A stretch of 64,000 nucleotides of DNA from CALDTK01 sp965215115 (GTDB lineage: Bacteria > Bacteroidota > Bacteroidia > Chitinophagales > Saprospiraceae). Within the stretch, counting starts at the first letter, position 1, and each line of letters begins with the position of its first letter. Positions 41,376-50,522 of this stretch are shown piece by piece. The notes beneath the pieces are model-generated. The model saw only the letters and a list, made by a program, of their open reading frames with translations. It was not told the DNA's origin and made no database searches. The stretch lies in NCBI GenBank assembly GCA_965215115.1, contig OZ244050.1, positions 2,108,001 to 2,172,000 of the forward strand. Direction: 5' to 3'. Made by a program: the position numbers and the translations under genes.

Positions 41376-41891
41376 TTACTGCACGATCAGGCTCTGTTGC
41401 AACTGCCTGCCGCCGGCATCGAGGGCGATGACCTTGAAGAGTCCGCGGCTCAGGGTTTGATCAATCTGCCAGGTCTGACCAGGCGTGCTAGTGAGGCGGG
41501 AGACCCGGCGTCCGGCGGCGTCGAAGACCTCGACGACGACGGGCTCGAAGTGGTCGAAGCGCGCGGTGGCCGTGCCGACGCTCGGGTTGGGGTAGAGGAT
41601 GAAGGTGGGGGTGGCCCACTCGTCGGCGGCGGCAAGTGAGCTATGCGGCGGTACGGCGGTGCCGTCGTCGTCTGGGTCACCCGCCGAGGCCAGTGCTTGG
41701 GCAGCGACGCTTTCGCCAAAACTACCTGGCGCCTTACGCTCGGGTTGTTCGGGGTTGACGATTTCGCCGGGACCGAATCCGCCACAGGCATTCGACGAGC
41801 GCGCGGAGCTGGTCGTCACGTTATTCGGAGAGGTCTGACCGCCCAGCGTCTTGAGGTCGTACCAGGTTGCGCGTGCGCTGGCGGCGGCGCT
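41376..41891 (-). pseudogene. T9SS C-terminal tail separated from its protein by an in-frame TAG
   Basis: This segment continues, in the same frame, directly after the TAG that ends the 1269-residue protein upstream. It reads SAAASARATWYDLKTLGGQT, then a linker and a type-A sorting tail (FILYPNPSVGTATARFDHFE, VVEVFDAAGRRVSRL, SRGLFKVIALDAGGRQLQQS). The last stretch is a typical T9SS ending. If TAG were TGG the two parts would join as GNFWSAAA, which is plausible. A start inside it (GTG at 41819) would give a tail without a signal peptide and so is probably not functional alone. A mini-hairpin lies at 41709-41722. Confidence 0.8.
41709..41722 (-). repeat. Mini-hairpin element GGC-GAAA-GC
   Basis: Exact 14-mer; in the detached T9SS tail. 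Confidence 0.9.
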
Positions 41892-44800
41892 CTAGAAGTT
41901 GCCCGTCAGATTGACCGGCGTCGACGCCGTAGGCAGGGGGCGCTGGCTGTACCAGAGGCGCAGGAATTTGCCGCCGCGGTTGGGGTCGTGTTCGAGGTCA
42001 TTGCCGGGGCCGCTGAGGCTCACGTCCTGGCCGGTGACGGCGGTCTTGTTCCAGGCGACGAGCGTGCCCGAGAGTGTGATCACGCCCCTGGTCGCCGAAC
42101 CGTAGCCGTAGATACCGACCTCGTTGCTCGTGACGCGCGCGCAGGAGGAGAAAGCGGCCGTCGGGACATCCGTAAAGTTGAAGGCGTAGCTGTTGTTTTC
42201 GTAGCTCCCACCGCGGACCGTCACGGTGGTATTGCCAATGATGCGCACGGCGGCGTTGTTCGGGGTGACGTCGTAGCTCGGGAAGCGGAAACCCCTCACG
42301 GTAACACTGTTGAGCGTCACACTCGCGGCATTGGTGACCTGCACGGCGGCGGCACCCCCGGTGAGTCCACCGTTGTCGAAAGTGCTGTTGGCCACGGTGA
42401 CGGTGCCGCCTGCGCTCAGGATCAGCCCCGCGCGACAGGCGCGGAATTGGGAGCCACTGATACTATAGTTGGCGGCAGCGTTAGAAGCCGCGGTATTCCC
42501 GACGAAGATCCCCACCTGCATCAATTCGAAGACGGCGTTGGTGACGGTCACCGACTGGAGGGTAGCGGCTTCGATGCCGGTGGCTTGCCCGGCGGCCGGG
42601 TTACCTATCAGCCGGACGCCATTGAGTCGGACGTTGGCCTGGGGGTCGGTGACGCGCAGGGTGGCCTGGCCGTTGTAGTAGGCCTCGAGGCCGGCGAAGT
42701 CGAGGCCGCCCGGCCCGCGGACCTCCGGTGCGCCCATGACGAGGACGGACGTGCGGGTGACACCCTCGCCGCTGAGCTTGAAGGGGCTATTGGCCTGGAC
42801 GATGGCCCGGTCGAGGAGTTCGACGCGACCGTTGCCGCCGTGCGTGAAGGCGCCGTCGACCTGGAGTCTGCCAGAGAGACCGAGCCTGAGGGCGGCGCGG
42901 CCCCTGGCGTTGGCGGCGTCGTCGAGGCGGAAGGTGGAGCCGGCCTGGAGGGTGATGTGGCCGCCGTTGGTGGCCTGGACGAGGCCCGCGCCGACGACGC
43001 GCACCGTGCCCTGGTTCTCGACGACGACGCGACCGGTGCCGTGGAGGAGCAGCGAGCCATCGACGGTGAGCGTGGAGCCGGCGCGCACGGTGAGGGTGGC
43101 CTCGTCGCCGACGATGACGGTGGAGCCGGCGGCGATGGTCATGGCGCCGCCGGAGAGGGTGACGGCGGTGTTTCGGAAGAGCGAGAATGTGGCGGCGCGG
43201 TCGAGGTCACCGACGTCGAGGCGGCCGCCGGGCTGGACGTCGATGGAGGTGATGTTGTTGCAGGCGTTGCGCAACAGGTTGACGGCGAAGGGTTGGGGGA
43301 GGGATTGGGGATTGACGAGCTCGGACATCTTACCGATGCGCCCGATCACGTTGATGCCGATGCGTCCGTTGTTTTGGACGATGTACTGACCGGAGATGTA
43401 TTTCTCGGTCTCGATCTGGGCGACGGTGCGGAAGCCTTGACCGAAGTTGTAGCCGGTGTTGATGAGCTTGGTAACTCCTGTCGTGGCCCTGAAATCCGAC
43501 ACGACGGGCAGTGCAGACTCGACGAAGAACGTGGCGAGTTGGGGCGTGAAGGAGACGTGCTCGTGGTTGTAGACAGTGTCCGGGCGTGGACCAGCGCCCT
43601 TGATCTGGTTTTCGTAGCGCTCATTGACACTTGCGACGCCGAAACTGATGTCACCGCCACGAATCGGGATGGTCGGCTGCCGAACGAGGGGCGCGCCAAT
43701 TTGCTGACTGCTCGTGGTGGGGACAAAGGCGAAGTAGCGGGTGTCCAACTTGAGTTTAAGACTGTAGCCAAAGACGCCGAGTGCGAGCTTCCCACCCACC
43801 CCGAAGATACTCTGATCCGTGATCGCTCCGAGACCGTTATCGGAAGTGCTGGAGGGAGTGATGTCATAGTTCGGGATGCTGGTTTCAAATTTATTGAGGA
43901 AGACGAGCGGAATCGGCGTCCCGAGGAAAGCGCTTCCGACGTAGATGAAGCCTCGGAAGGTGAAATTGCCCGGAAGGAAATTGCATCTCACGCTGATATC
44001 GCCGAATGCGTTGAACCCCTTAATCGAGAACCCACCCGTAGCGTCCGCCTTGAGGATACTTCCGCCTGCGGTGACGGTTCGCGTGCCGCCTAATGTTCCT
44101 AGCTGGTCCGAAGTGGTGCTGCCGTCGGAGATGGCGTAGTGAGGGACGTTGATCGTCCGCGTTTGGTAATAGGACTGGAAAGCCAGGAAGCTGTCCTGGG
44201 TGATGTGAAATTGCTTTTGCAAAACCCCGGGTGAATTGGTAGCGTACACGTGGTACAACTTCAACTGTTGGCTGGCCGGAGATTGATGCGCCGCCTTCAG
44301 CTGCTTCATTTTGTCTCCTCCGACGTTGAACCAGCTTTCGCTAACGGCTAAGGCGAATGCTGAAACGGCTTGCAAGTTCACCGGCACATTCGCCCCAAGG
44401 TGGGGGGCGTCCCAAGAGTAAAACCTCGAGATGCGGTGCGCGTAGTTCTCGTCCTTCAGCATCGACAAGCCGATCTTGGTGCACAGTCCACCCATGCTCT
44501 GGCCCACGATGATGCTCTCTGAGCAGACGCCATACTGGTCCTTGAGGAGATTGATGTGCTTGATGGCATTAGCGACCACCCGGCCGTTGGTTTGCATTCG
44601 AGCACCTCCGTCGGCCCAGTCGACGAAGATGATGTCGTACTTGGCCTCTGCAATCAACAGCTGAACACTTTTATTAAAGTAGGCACTCGTGGATTGCTGA
44701 AATACAAACTTGTCTAATTGTCCTAAAGTTACATCCTGTCCAGCTCTATTATTGTTGGGGTCGTAACCTCCTACGAAAATGATCACGTCGCTGAGACTAC

Positions 44801-45701
44801 CCTGCGCGGAAGCGGTGTGATAGACGAGTAGACTGCCCCCGCCGCCTTGGATGGGAATACTATCAAACGGAAAGGGCGGTGGTCCTAGCTGCGCTGGTTC
44901 TTCAACGATCACTTTCGTGTGTGCCTGTAGGGTCTGGCCTCCTACTGTAACCCTGACCGTGATTGGATAGGTGCCTCGCGAAGGAAAGGTGTAGCTTAGC
45001 GATTGCCCGGGTGTGAAGGGGACAAATCCTCCGCCCAAGTTGATTTGCCATGTACCTGCACTAGCTAGGTTGCGCATCAGATCTCGGCTATCCAGTATTA
45101 CCGTAGTAGAGAGACCCGAGATATTGGGAGAAAGATTCGTGACGACCAGTGCAGTGTCGGTATAATATGGCGTACGTGGCCTTGGAAATTTGTCGTAGAC
45201 ACGCTTTGCGCTCAGGTCTGCTCTTATGAGTCCCTGTTGTTCCGCATTGGATACGATGCGGTCGAAGCGCATGAGTACGGCTCCGAGATTCAGTACAGTA
45301 CGCGCCCTGGCTAATTCCGTCCTAGCTAGGTAATTATCGCTGAGCCAAGCCGTAGCGGAGGTATTGCCCCGGCCCATTCTCCTCGCCATGGCTACAGCCA
45401 TAGGAAAATCCTCCGGTGAAGTAGCTAAGCTATCGTGATACGGGAGGTTGCCGAGACAGTTCTGTAAGGGAAAAATTGGGTAGGCGCGCTCGGCGAGCAG
45501 GCCGGTTGAAAGGTAACTATCGCTAAGGCCTAAAAATATGGCCTCGTACTGTGCCGGTACGTCATCAAACACATTGGTCGACGTAGTTTGATTGACTGGC
45601 ATTTGTGCTCTAGCAACACTGAATCCCGTAAGCGCCGTCGCGATGAGGCAAAGCAGTAGCTTCCGTGCATCTGTGTGCACGTTCTGAATGAAAGCAATCA
45701 T
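41892..45701 (-). CDS. Very large secreted alpha/beta-hydrolase plus beta-helix protein (ends at premature TAG)
   Basis: 1269 residues. A signal peptide of about 32 residues (KLLLCLIATALTGFSVARAQ) comes first. Residues 190-265 look like a PKD/Ig-type domain (YTFPSRGTYPITVRVTVGGQ). Residues 300-560 are a lipase-like alpha/beta-hydrolase with nucleophile S402 in GQSMGG and DIIFVDWADGGARM before it. From about 830 to 1250 there are parallel beta-helix repeats (AGSTVIVGDEATLTVRAGST, TVTNAVFELMQVGIFVGNTA). It is probably an extracellular esterase or adhesin destined for T9SS export, but the sorting tail lies beyond the TAG. Confidence 0.8.
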   Translation of the reverse strand: MIAFIQNVHTDARKLLLCLIATALTGFSVARAQMPVNQTTSTNVFDDVPAQYEAIFLGLSDSYLSTGLLAERAYPIFPLQNCLGNLPYHDSLATSPEDFPMAVAMARRMGRGNTSATAWLSDNYLARTELARARTVLNLGAVLMRFDRIVSNAEQQGLIRADLSAKRVYDKFPRPRTPYYTDTALVVTNLSPNISGLSTTVILDSRDLMRNLASAGTWQINLGGGFVPFTPGQSLSYTFPSRGTYPITVRVTVGGQTLQAHTKVIVEEPAQLGPPPFPFDSIPIQGGGGSLLVYHTASAQGSLSDVIIFVGGYDPNNNRAGQDVTLGQLDKFVFQQSTSAYFNKSVQLLIAEAKYDIIFVDWADGGARMQTNGRVVANAIKHINLLKDQYGVCSESIIVGQSMGGLCTKIGLSMLKDENYAHRISRFYSWDAPHLGANVPVNLQAVSAFALAVSESWFNVGGDKMKQLKAAHQSPASQQLKLYHVYATNSPGVLQKQFHITQDSFLAFQSYYQTRTINVPHYAISDGSTTSDQLGTLGGTRTVTAGGSILKADATGGFSIKGFNAFGDISVRCNFLPGNFTFRGFIYVGSAFLGTPIPLVFLNKFETSIPNYDITPSSTSDNGLGAITDQSIFGVGGKLALGVFGYSLKLKLDTRYFAFVPTTSSQQIGAPLVRQPTIPIRGGDISFGVASVNERYENQIKGAGPRPDTVYNHEHVSFTPQLATFFVESALPVVSDFRATTGVTKLINTGYNFGQGFRTVAQIETEKYISGQYIVQNNGRIGINVIGRIGKMSELVNPQSLPQPFAVNLLRNACNNITSIDVQPGGRLDVGDLDRAATFSLFRNTAVTLSGGAMTIAAGSTVIVGDEATLTVRAGSTLTVDGSLLLHGTGRVVVENQGTVRVVGAGLVQATNGGHITLQAGSTFRLDDAANARGRAALRLGLSGRLQVDGAFTHGGNGRVELLDRAIVQANSPFKLSGEGVTRTSVLVMGAPEVRGPGGLDFAGLEAYYNGQATLRVTDPQANVRLNGVRLIGNPAAGQATGIEAATLQSVTVTNAVFELMQVGIFVGNTAASNAAANYSISGSQFRACRAGLILSAGGTVTVANSTFDNGGLTGGAAAVQVTNAASVTLNSVTVRGFRFPSYDVTPNNAAVRIIGNTTVTVRGGSYENNSYAFNFTDVPTAAFSSCARVTSNEVGIYGYGSATRGVITLSGTLVAWNKTAVTGQDVSLSGPGNDLEHDPNRGGKFLRLWYSQRPLPTASTPVNLTGNF

Positions 45702-45743
45702 GAGTGAAAGGTTTTGGTCCGCCTGTGGCGGGGTTGTTACAGG

Positions 45744-45771
45744 TAAAAAGAGCGCATCTTTAGTAAAGATG
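45744..45771 (-). terminator. Intrinsic terminator of the upstream lipoprotein gene
   Basis: CATCTTT-AGT-AAAGATG hairpin (45755-45771). On the minus strand it is followed after a few bases by TTTTT. Confidence 0.55.
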
Positions 45772-45826
45772 AGCTAGGTGAAACGCGGGGTGGGGGGGGC
45801 TAGGCATTGCCTAACTCTGTTTTGGA

Positions 45827-46447
45827 TCAATAACTCATATCAAAGCGACCATCTGTAATTAGGATTGAATCTGAAGGGTTCTTATCGTAATATAGAGTTC
45901 CCGTGAACGAGCCAGATATCGTCTGCTTAATGGCATTGTTTAAAACATTAGAGGTTGCCACGGTTTTTTTCTTACTAAGGTATGTCTTGACAATTTTACC
46001 TGCTACCCCAGGTTGATACCTGAAATACGCAATAATTTCTTGATTGTTTAGGAAGTTCATTCCTAGCAACATCGTCCGAGAGTCGCCGATTTCTGGTCGA
46101 GGGCACCATCGACCTAGAATGGCGATTTCGGCATCAAACCGCGCATTCTGCCACCCCGGACAGTCCGTACTCTCCCCCCCGATCGGGTCGGGCCGCTCGA
46201 TTCCCGAGGCGACAAAGAGCACCCGCCCCGTATCGGTGTGGACGTAGGCTCCCATCGTATTCGCACCGGTCTGCGTGATCGGCGGGAGCGCGGTCGGGGT
46301 CTGCGCGCGGATGTAGGCGGCGAGGTCGCCGCCGTTTTTGAGGATCGGGTTGCCTTCCTTCTCGCAGCCCGCGGCGAGAGCGAGGAGGCAGGCGAGGAGT
46401 AGGAGGGCGCCGCCGAGGCGGGAGGCGGAGAAGGAGTGGGTCGTCAT
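45827..46447 (-). CDS. Lipoprotein, DUF6252-like
   Basis: 206 residues from the ATG at 46447. The signal peptide ends LLALAAGCEKEG (lipobox LAAGC). The mature start LPPITQTGANTMGAYVHTDT matches the LPP.TQTG.NT.G motif of DUF6252-type Bacteroidota lipoproteins. It is a paralogue of the lipoprotein at 48006-48629, sharing LLALAAGCEK and GANTMGA, and the two flank the HTH gene. Confidence 0.8.
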   Translation of the reverse strand: MTTHSFSASRLGGALLLLACLLALAAGCEKEGNPILKNGGDLAAYIRAQTPTALPPITQTGANTMGAYVHTDTGRVLFVASGIERPDPIGGESTDCPGWQNARFDAEIAILGRWCPRPEIGDSRTMLLGMNFLNNQEIIAYFRYQPGVAGKIVKTYLSKKKTVATSNVLNNAIKQTISGSFTGTLYYDKNPSDSILITDGRFDMSY

Positions 46448-46950
46448 GGTAGGAAAATGAGGTAGTGGTTGGTGAGGTGGGGGCGGAGAGCCCGGGAGGG
46501 CAGTAAGCGGGTGTGGGGTGAGTAAAGTGTCGGTGGTCAAGAAGAGTCGTACATGGCGGGGTGGATTGGGGGGCAAACAGAACAGACACTACGGATGGAT
46601 ACACTGCGGTGGAGCTAAGAGTCGTCGTACATGAGGTTGGATTTAGGAGGCAACTAGTAAAGACCCTACCGCGCCGCGGACTTTGGTGAGCCGCTTTGCG
46701 TGTTACAAATATCGGCGCCTACCGAGCGTCCGTCCTAAAGCTACTTGCGACACAAACCGCCGGGATTTTGTCGCTCGGAGCCAATTCCGAGCCTCCGTTG
46801 GGCGGATTTTGGCGTCTTCCGACAAAACCAGCGCGCGTTTTGGTCGGGAGCGACAAAAGTTGAGGGAAAGCGTCCTGGTTGCAGCTAGCAGTGACAAAAC
46901 TTTGTGCTATTTTGTCGGCGATTGCTACTCCACCACATTCGCCCCCGCCT
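46448..46950. other. Long regulatory gap upstream of the HTH gene
   Basis: It contains an imperfect direct repeat of about 35 bp (46540-46574 and 46617-46653, both with AAGAGTCGT...TACATG) and the CGACAAAA cluster at 46766-46917. I see no gene. Confidence 0.6.
46766..46917 (+). promoter_or_regulatory. Cluster of CGACAAAA boxes upstream of the HTH gene
   Basis: CGACAAAA or its complement occurs at 46766-46773 (-), 46820-46827 (+), 46851-46858 (+), 46892-46899 (+, as TGACAAAA) and 46910-46917 (-). The last two form an inverted pair ending 34 bases before the ATG. This is a candidate operator set for autoregulation. Confidence 0.55.
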
Positions 46951-47979
46951 ATGTCCATCGCTACCGCCATCACCTGCGAGAAAGAGTTCCGCGCCCAGTG
47001 GTTCGCTCGCTTTAAGGCACTCGAACCAGAGGTGAGCGCGCCGGAGCTCTCCGCCTTCCTCGGTATCTCGCTGAGCAACGCCTACAAGCGCAAGCGCGGC
47101 GAGACGGGCTTCACCACCTACGAGATGTGGCGCCTCGCCGAGCGCTACAGTATTCCCCTGCAGCCCAGCCCCGACGCCGACACGATCCGCGTGAGCTTCG
47201 AGGCCGACCGCGTGCCGGCGAGCGGGTTCGACCCCGAGCGCTACCTCGCGCGCCTCGAGCGCCCCATCGCGCGTTTTGGCGGAAGCCTGAGCGACGTATC
47301 GCTTACGATCTCCACGACGGACATCCCGATCCTGTGGCTCTTCAACGAGCCCACGCTCGCGCTCGTGAAGCGCTATGCCTTCACGTACTTCGCGGCGACG
47401 CGCGCGCCGGAGGCTTTCGACCTCGCCACGGCCCTCAACGAGCAGGCCGCCTGGGCCGAGCGCGCGCGCGCCATCGCACTCGCGCACGCGAGCGTGGCCT
47501 CGGTCGAGATCTGGGGCCACCGCCCGCTGGCTACGTTCCTCAACCAGATCGAGCGCCTCGCCTACCTCCACGCCATACGTCGGCGCGATGTCGATGCGAT
47601 CTTCGCGGCGCTCGTGCGCGTGGCCGAGCAGATGTTCGAGTCGGCGGCCACCGCGCGCAAGGCGGGCGGGGGCGCCTTCGCGCTGTACGTCAACGACAGC
47701 CACAGCACCTGCCCGCTGATCCTCGTGTCGAGCGGCGGACAGCACGTGCTTCACCTCACGCTCGACCATCCCCACGTGATGAGTTCGGCCGACCCCGAGG
47801 CCCGGGCCTACTACCTCGACCACGTCGAGCGCATCCGCCGCTACGCCGACCACGTCAACGGCGTAGGGCGGAGCATGAACAGTCGCGTGCTCCGGACCGA
47901 GATGTTGGAGCGGATCGAGGATAAGCGCGTGGTGGTGCAGGAGTTGCTGAGGGAGCGGGCGGTGGCGGAGGTGGAGTAG
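46951..47979 (+). CDS. HTH-domain transcriptional regulator
   Basis: 342 residues from the ATG at 46951. Residues 25-62 form an HTH (SAPELSAFLGISLSNAYKRK followed by YEMWRLAERYSIPL), similar to Xre-type folds. The remaining 280 residues are helical, with no recognised sensor domain (FNEPTLALVKRYAFTYFAAT, YYLDHVERIRRYADHVNGVG). The upstream CGACAAAA boxes suggest it binds its own promoter. A GGC/GGAA/GCC mini-hairpin (47273-47287) is in frame (FGGSLS). Confidence 0.7.
   Translation: MSIATAITCEKEFRAQWFARFKALEPEVSAPELSAFLGISLSNAYKRKRGETGFTTYEMWRLAERYSIPLQPSPDADTIRVSFEADRVPASGFDPERYLARLERPIARFGGSLSDVSLTISTTDIPILWLFNEPTLALVKRYAFTYFAATRAPEAFDLATALNEQAAWAERARAIALAHASVASVEIWGHRPLATFLNQIERLAYLHAIRRRDVDAIFAALVRVAEQMFESAATARKAGGGAFALYVNDSHSTCPLILVSSGGQHVLHLTLDHPHVMSSADPEARAYYLDHVERIRRYADHVNGVGRSMNSRVLRTEMLERIEDKRVVVQELLRERAVAEVE
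47273..47287 (+). repeat. Mini-hairpin element GGC-GGAA-GCC
   Basis: GGAA loop; inside the HTH gene. Confidence 0.85.
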
Positions 47980-48005
47980 GGCAAGGGCGCGCCTCGGGAT
48001 GACTT

Positions 48006-48629
48006 TCACCACCGTCGGATGGGGATGTCTAGCCTGCCGCCCCGGATGCGCAACGTATCCCCATTCCGCTCCTCGATTGGCAGGTTGAAGTACGTAATTA
48101 TGAGATCGGCTTCGAACGTGCCGCACAACCTCTGCTGCTCGGCGTCGTAGGTCAGCGTGTGGGTCGATCTGAGAGGGACTGCTTCCGCTGTACGTATTTC
48201 GTGTATATACTTCCTGCGATCGCCGCTGTAGCCGAATCGCATGTATACTATGCTATCTCCACGAAGCCATAGTGACATATTCATGCTTCTCGCGTCGACA
48301 TCGCTCGGCCTAATGCCCGTCTCGGCATCCACCTTAATGGTCTCTCCATCTTCATCCCATTCGGCAAAAATCCCATCTGGCCAGCCGTCCCTCCCCCACG
48401 AGGTGGTGTTCGGCGCGTAGCTGGCCACGAACATGATCGAGTCCACCATCGCGCCCATGGTGTTGGCCCCCATGCAGGTCGCGGGCGGAAGCTCGGTCGG
48501 TACCGGGTAGCACTCGGCGATGCCCTCACACTCATTGTCCTTCTCGCAGCCCGCGGCAAGCGCGAGGAGGCTGGCGAGGAATGTTGCGGCAAGCGTGGCG
48601 TGGCGGGAGGAGCACTTCGGTAGGGACAT
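48006..48629 (-). CDS. Lipoprotein, DUF6252-like paralogue
   Basis: 207 residues. The signal peptide ends LLALAAGCEKDN. PTELPPATCMGANTMGAMVD carries the same motif as the lipoprotein at 45827-46447. It is probably surface-exposed, function unknown. The gene converges on the HTH gene (26-base gap). Confidence 0.8.
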   Translation of the reverse strand: MSLPKCSSRHATLAATFLASLLALAAGCEKDNECEGIAECYPVPTELPPATCMGANTMGAMVDSIMFVASYAPNTTSWGRDGWPDGIFAEWDEDGETIKVDAETGIRPSDVDARSMNMSLWLRGDSIVYMRFGYSGDRRKYIHEIRTAEAVPLRSTHTLTYDAEQQRLCGTFEADLIITYFNLPIEERNGDTLRIRGGRLDIPIRRW

Positions 48630-48890
48630 CGGATGGACGCGTTTGGTACACCAAAGATGCGGGGGTGGGGCAGCGCGGTTTGGGCCTCATTTCGGCACTT
48701 CTCACCGCGGCCGTGCCGATTCCCGTAACGGAGCAGGCCTCCTCCAACGCAAAGACCCAAAGAGAAGCACACCAAAGCCGCAAAGCCGACAGCCGTCGAC
48801 GCGCTACGTGCCACGACGGACCCCACGCACAGCCCTTGCGCCCCTTGCGTCCTTTGCGCCGCGCCCGCGGACTTGCGTCGAAAAACAACC

Positions 48891-50291
48891 CTACTGAAAC
48901 AACGCCCTTACCACGTCCTCCACCCGCGCCACCTCCACCACCTGGATGTTCGCCCGCACGGCCTCCAGACCCTTGTTGTACTTGCTCACGAAAATCCGCT
49001 CGAAGCCGTGCTTGTCGGCCTCCAAAATCCGCTGGTCGATCCGACTCACGGCCCGCACCTCGCCACTCAGACCCACCTCCCCAGCAAAAGCATCCCGCTT
49101 CGGAATCGCCACGTCGTCAAAACTCGAGATCAACGCCCCGACAATCGCCAGATCAATCGCCGGATCATCCACGCGGATGCCGCCGGCGATATTGAGGAAC
49201 ACGTCGTTTTGCGCGAAAGCGAACCCGCACCGCTTCTCGAGCACCGCGAGCAACATGTTCAGCCGCCGCGTGTCGAAGCCCGTGGCCGAGCGCTGCGCCG
49301 TCGAGTACACCGCCGTCGAGACCAGCGCCTGGACTTCAATGAGCAAGGGTCGCTGGCCCTCCAGCGTCGCCGCCACCGCCGAGCCCGAGAGCTCGTCGTC
49401 GTGCTGGGCCAGCAGCAGCTCCGAGGGGTTCGTGATCGGGTTCATGCCGTCGGCGCGCATCTCGTAGATCCCGAGCTCGTCCGTGGAGCCGAAGCGGTTT
49501 TTGAGCGTCCTGAGCACGCGGTAGGAGTAGTTGCGATCGCCCTCGAACTGCAGCACGACGTCCACGATGTGCTCCAGCAACTTCGGCCCGGCAATGGCGC
49601 CGTCCTTGGTGATGTGCCCGATGATGAACACCGGGATCCCGGCGTCCTTGGCGATGCGCTGGAAGACGTTGGTCGTCTCGCGGATCTGCGACACGCTCCC
49701 GGGCGCCGAATCGATCAGCGGCGACACCATCGTCTGGATGGAGTCGATCACGATCGCGGCCGGGTTCAGCTCGCGGGCGTGGCGCGCGATGGCGGCCGTG
49801 TCGGTCTCGGCGAGCATGTAGCAGCGCTGGTTGTTGCCCGGCAGGCGGTCGGCGCGCAGCTTGACCTGTTTCTCGGACTCCTCGCCGCTCACGTAGAGCA
49901 CGGGGCGGTCGAGCTGCATCACGGTCTGGAGCAGCAGGGTAGACTTGCCCGAACCCGGTTCGCCGCCGACCAGTATCAGCGCCCCCGCCACGAGTCCCCC
50001 GCCGAGGCAGCGATTGAGCTCCGGGTCCGGTAGCGCGAGTCTGGTCTCGCCGTCGGTCTGGATGTCCTGGATCGGGGTGGGTTTTGCCGAAAGGCGCTGC
50101 GTACTACTCCGCTTGCCCTCCCCGGAACTGATGCCGTCGGCCGTCTGCTGCGCGGTGGTCCCCGCCGAGATCACCTCCTCGACCATCGTGTTCCACTCCT
50201 CGCACCCGGGGCACTTCCCCATCCACTTCGGGGAGGTCGTCCCGCAGGTCGTGCACGCGAAGACGGTCTTGACTTTACTCGCTACGGCCAT
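48891..50291 (-). CDS. radA: DNA repair protein RadA (Sms)
   Basis: 466 residues from the ATG at 50291. The N-terminal zinc finger has C13, C16, C27 and C30 (FACTTCGTTSPKWMGKCPGC). Walker A is GGEPGSGKST (109-118), the RadA-specific motif KNRFG is at 264-268, and the C-terminus is Lon-protease-like (DVFLNIAGGIRVDDPAIDLA). RadA drives branch migration in recombinational repair. Two mini-hairpins are in frame: 49206-49221 (read as AFAQN, where other RadA proteins have a loop of the same length) and 50081-50095 (RLSAKPT). Confidence 0.97.
   Translation of the reverse strand: MAVASKVKTVFACTTCGTTSPKWMGKCPGCEEWNTMVEEVISAGTTAQQTADGISSGEGKRSSTQRLSAKPTPIQDIQTDGETRLALPDPELNRCLGGGLVAGALILVGGEPGSGKSTLLLQTVMQLDRPVLYVSGEESEKQVKLRADRLPGNNQRCYMLAETDTAAIARHARELNPAAIVIDSIQTMVSPLIDSAPGSVSQIRETTNVFQRIAKDAGIPVFIIGHITKDGAIAGPKLLEHIVDVVLQFEGDRNYSYRVLRTLKNRFGSTDELGIYEMRADGMNPITNPSELLLAQHDDELSGSAVAATLEGQRPLLIEVQALVSTAVYSTAQRSATGFDTRRLNMLLAVLEKRCGFAFAQNDVFLNIAGGIRVDDPAIDLAIVGALISSFDDVAIPKRDAFAGEVGLSGEVRAVSRIDQRILEADKHGFERIFVSKYNKGLEAVRANIQVVEVARVEDVVRALFQ
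49206..49221 (+). repeat. Mini-hairpin element (G)CGC-GAAA-GCG
   Basis: CGC/GCG stem with one extra G after GTTTT; inside radA. Confidence 0.75.
50081..50095 (+). repeat. Mini-hairpin element GCC-GAAA-GGC
   Basis: Swapped stem; inside radA. Confidence 0.85.
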
Positions 50292-50338
50292 GGGGGTGAA
50301 GGTAAGTCCGGCGCGTTTTAACACGAAATGTTTTATAC

Positions 50339-50353
50339 GCCTTCCGGCAAAAC
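50339..50353 (-). repeat. Mini-hairpin element GCC-GGAA-GGC
   Basis: Swapped stem, GGAA loop; intergenic cluster upstream of the small-protein array. Confidence 0.9.
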
Positions 50354-50380
50354 CGGCTGTCGCAAGCGCGTCGACCGGGG

Positions 50381-50395
50381 GGCTTTCGCCAAAAC
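50381..50395 (-). repeat. Mini-hairpin element GGC-GAAA-GCC
   Basis: Canonical; same intergenic cluster. Confidence 0.95.
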
Positions 50396-50446
50396 GAGCC
50401 GTGGGTCAAGAGGCGCTCGCCCGGCGCAGTACCGCGTCTGCGGAGC

Positions 50447-50461
50447 GTTTTGCCGGAAGGC
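50447..50461 (+). repeat. Mini-hairpin element GCC-GGAA-GGC
   Basis: Opposite orientation to, and same stem and loop as, the copy at 50339-50353. Confidence 0.9.
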
Positions 50462-50522
50462 CGAAAGCGAACAAGGCCAGTGTAGCCCTGGTTAGATCGT
50501 CGGCAGAACAACATCCCACTGC

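Noticed and set aside
41643..44093. 816-codon plus-strand open frame opposite the large hydrolase gene
   Set aside because: Composition is Gly/Val/Asp/Glu-biased with no domain. The minus strand has a signal peptide, GQSMGG and beta-helix repeats.
44213..44225. GCTTTTGCAAAAC in the large hydrolase gene
   Set aside because: The loop would be AAAA rather than GNAA, so it is not a clear member.
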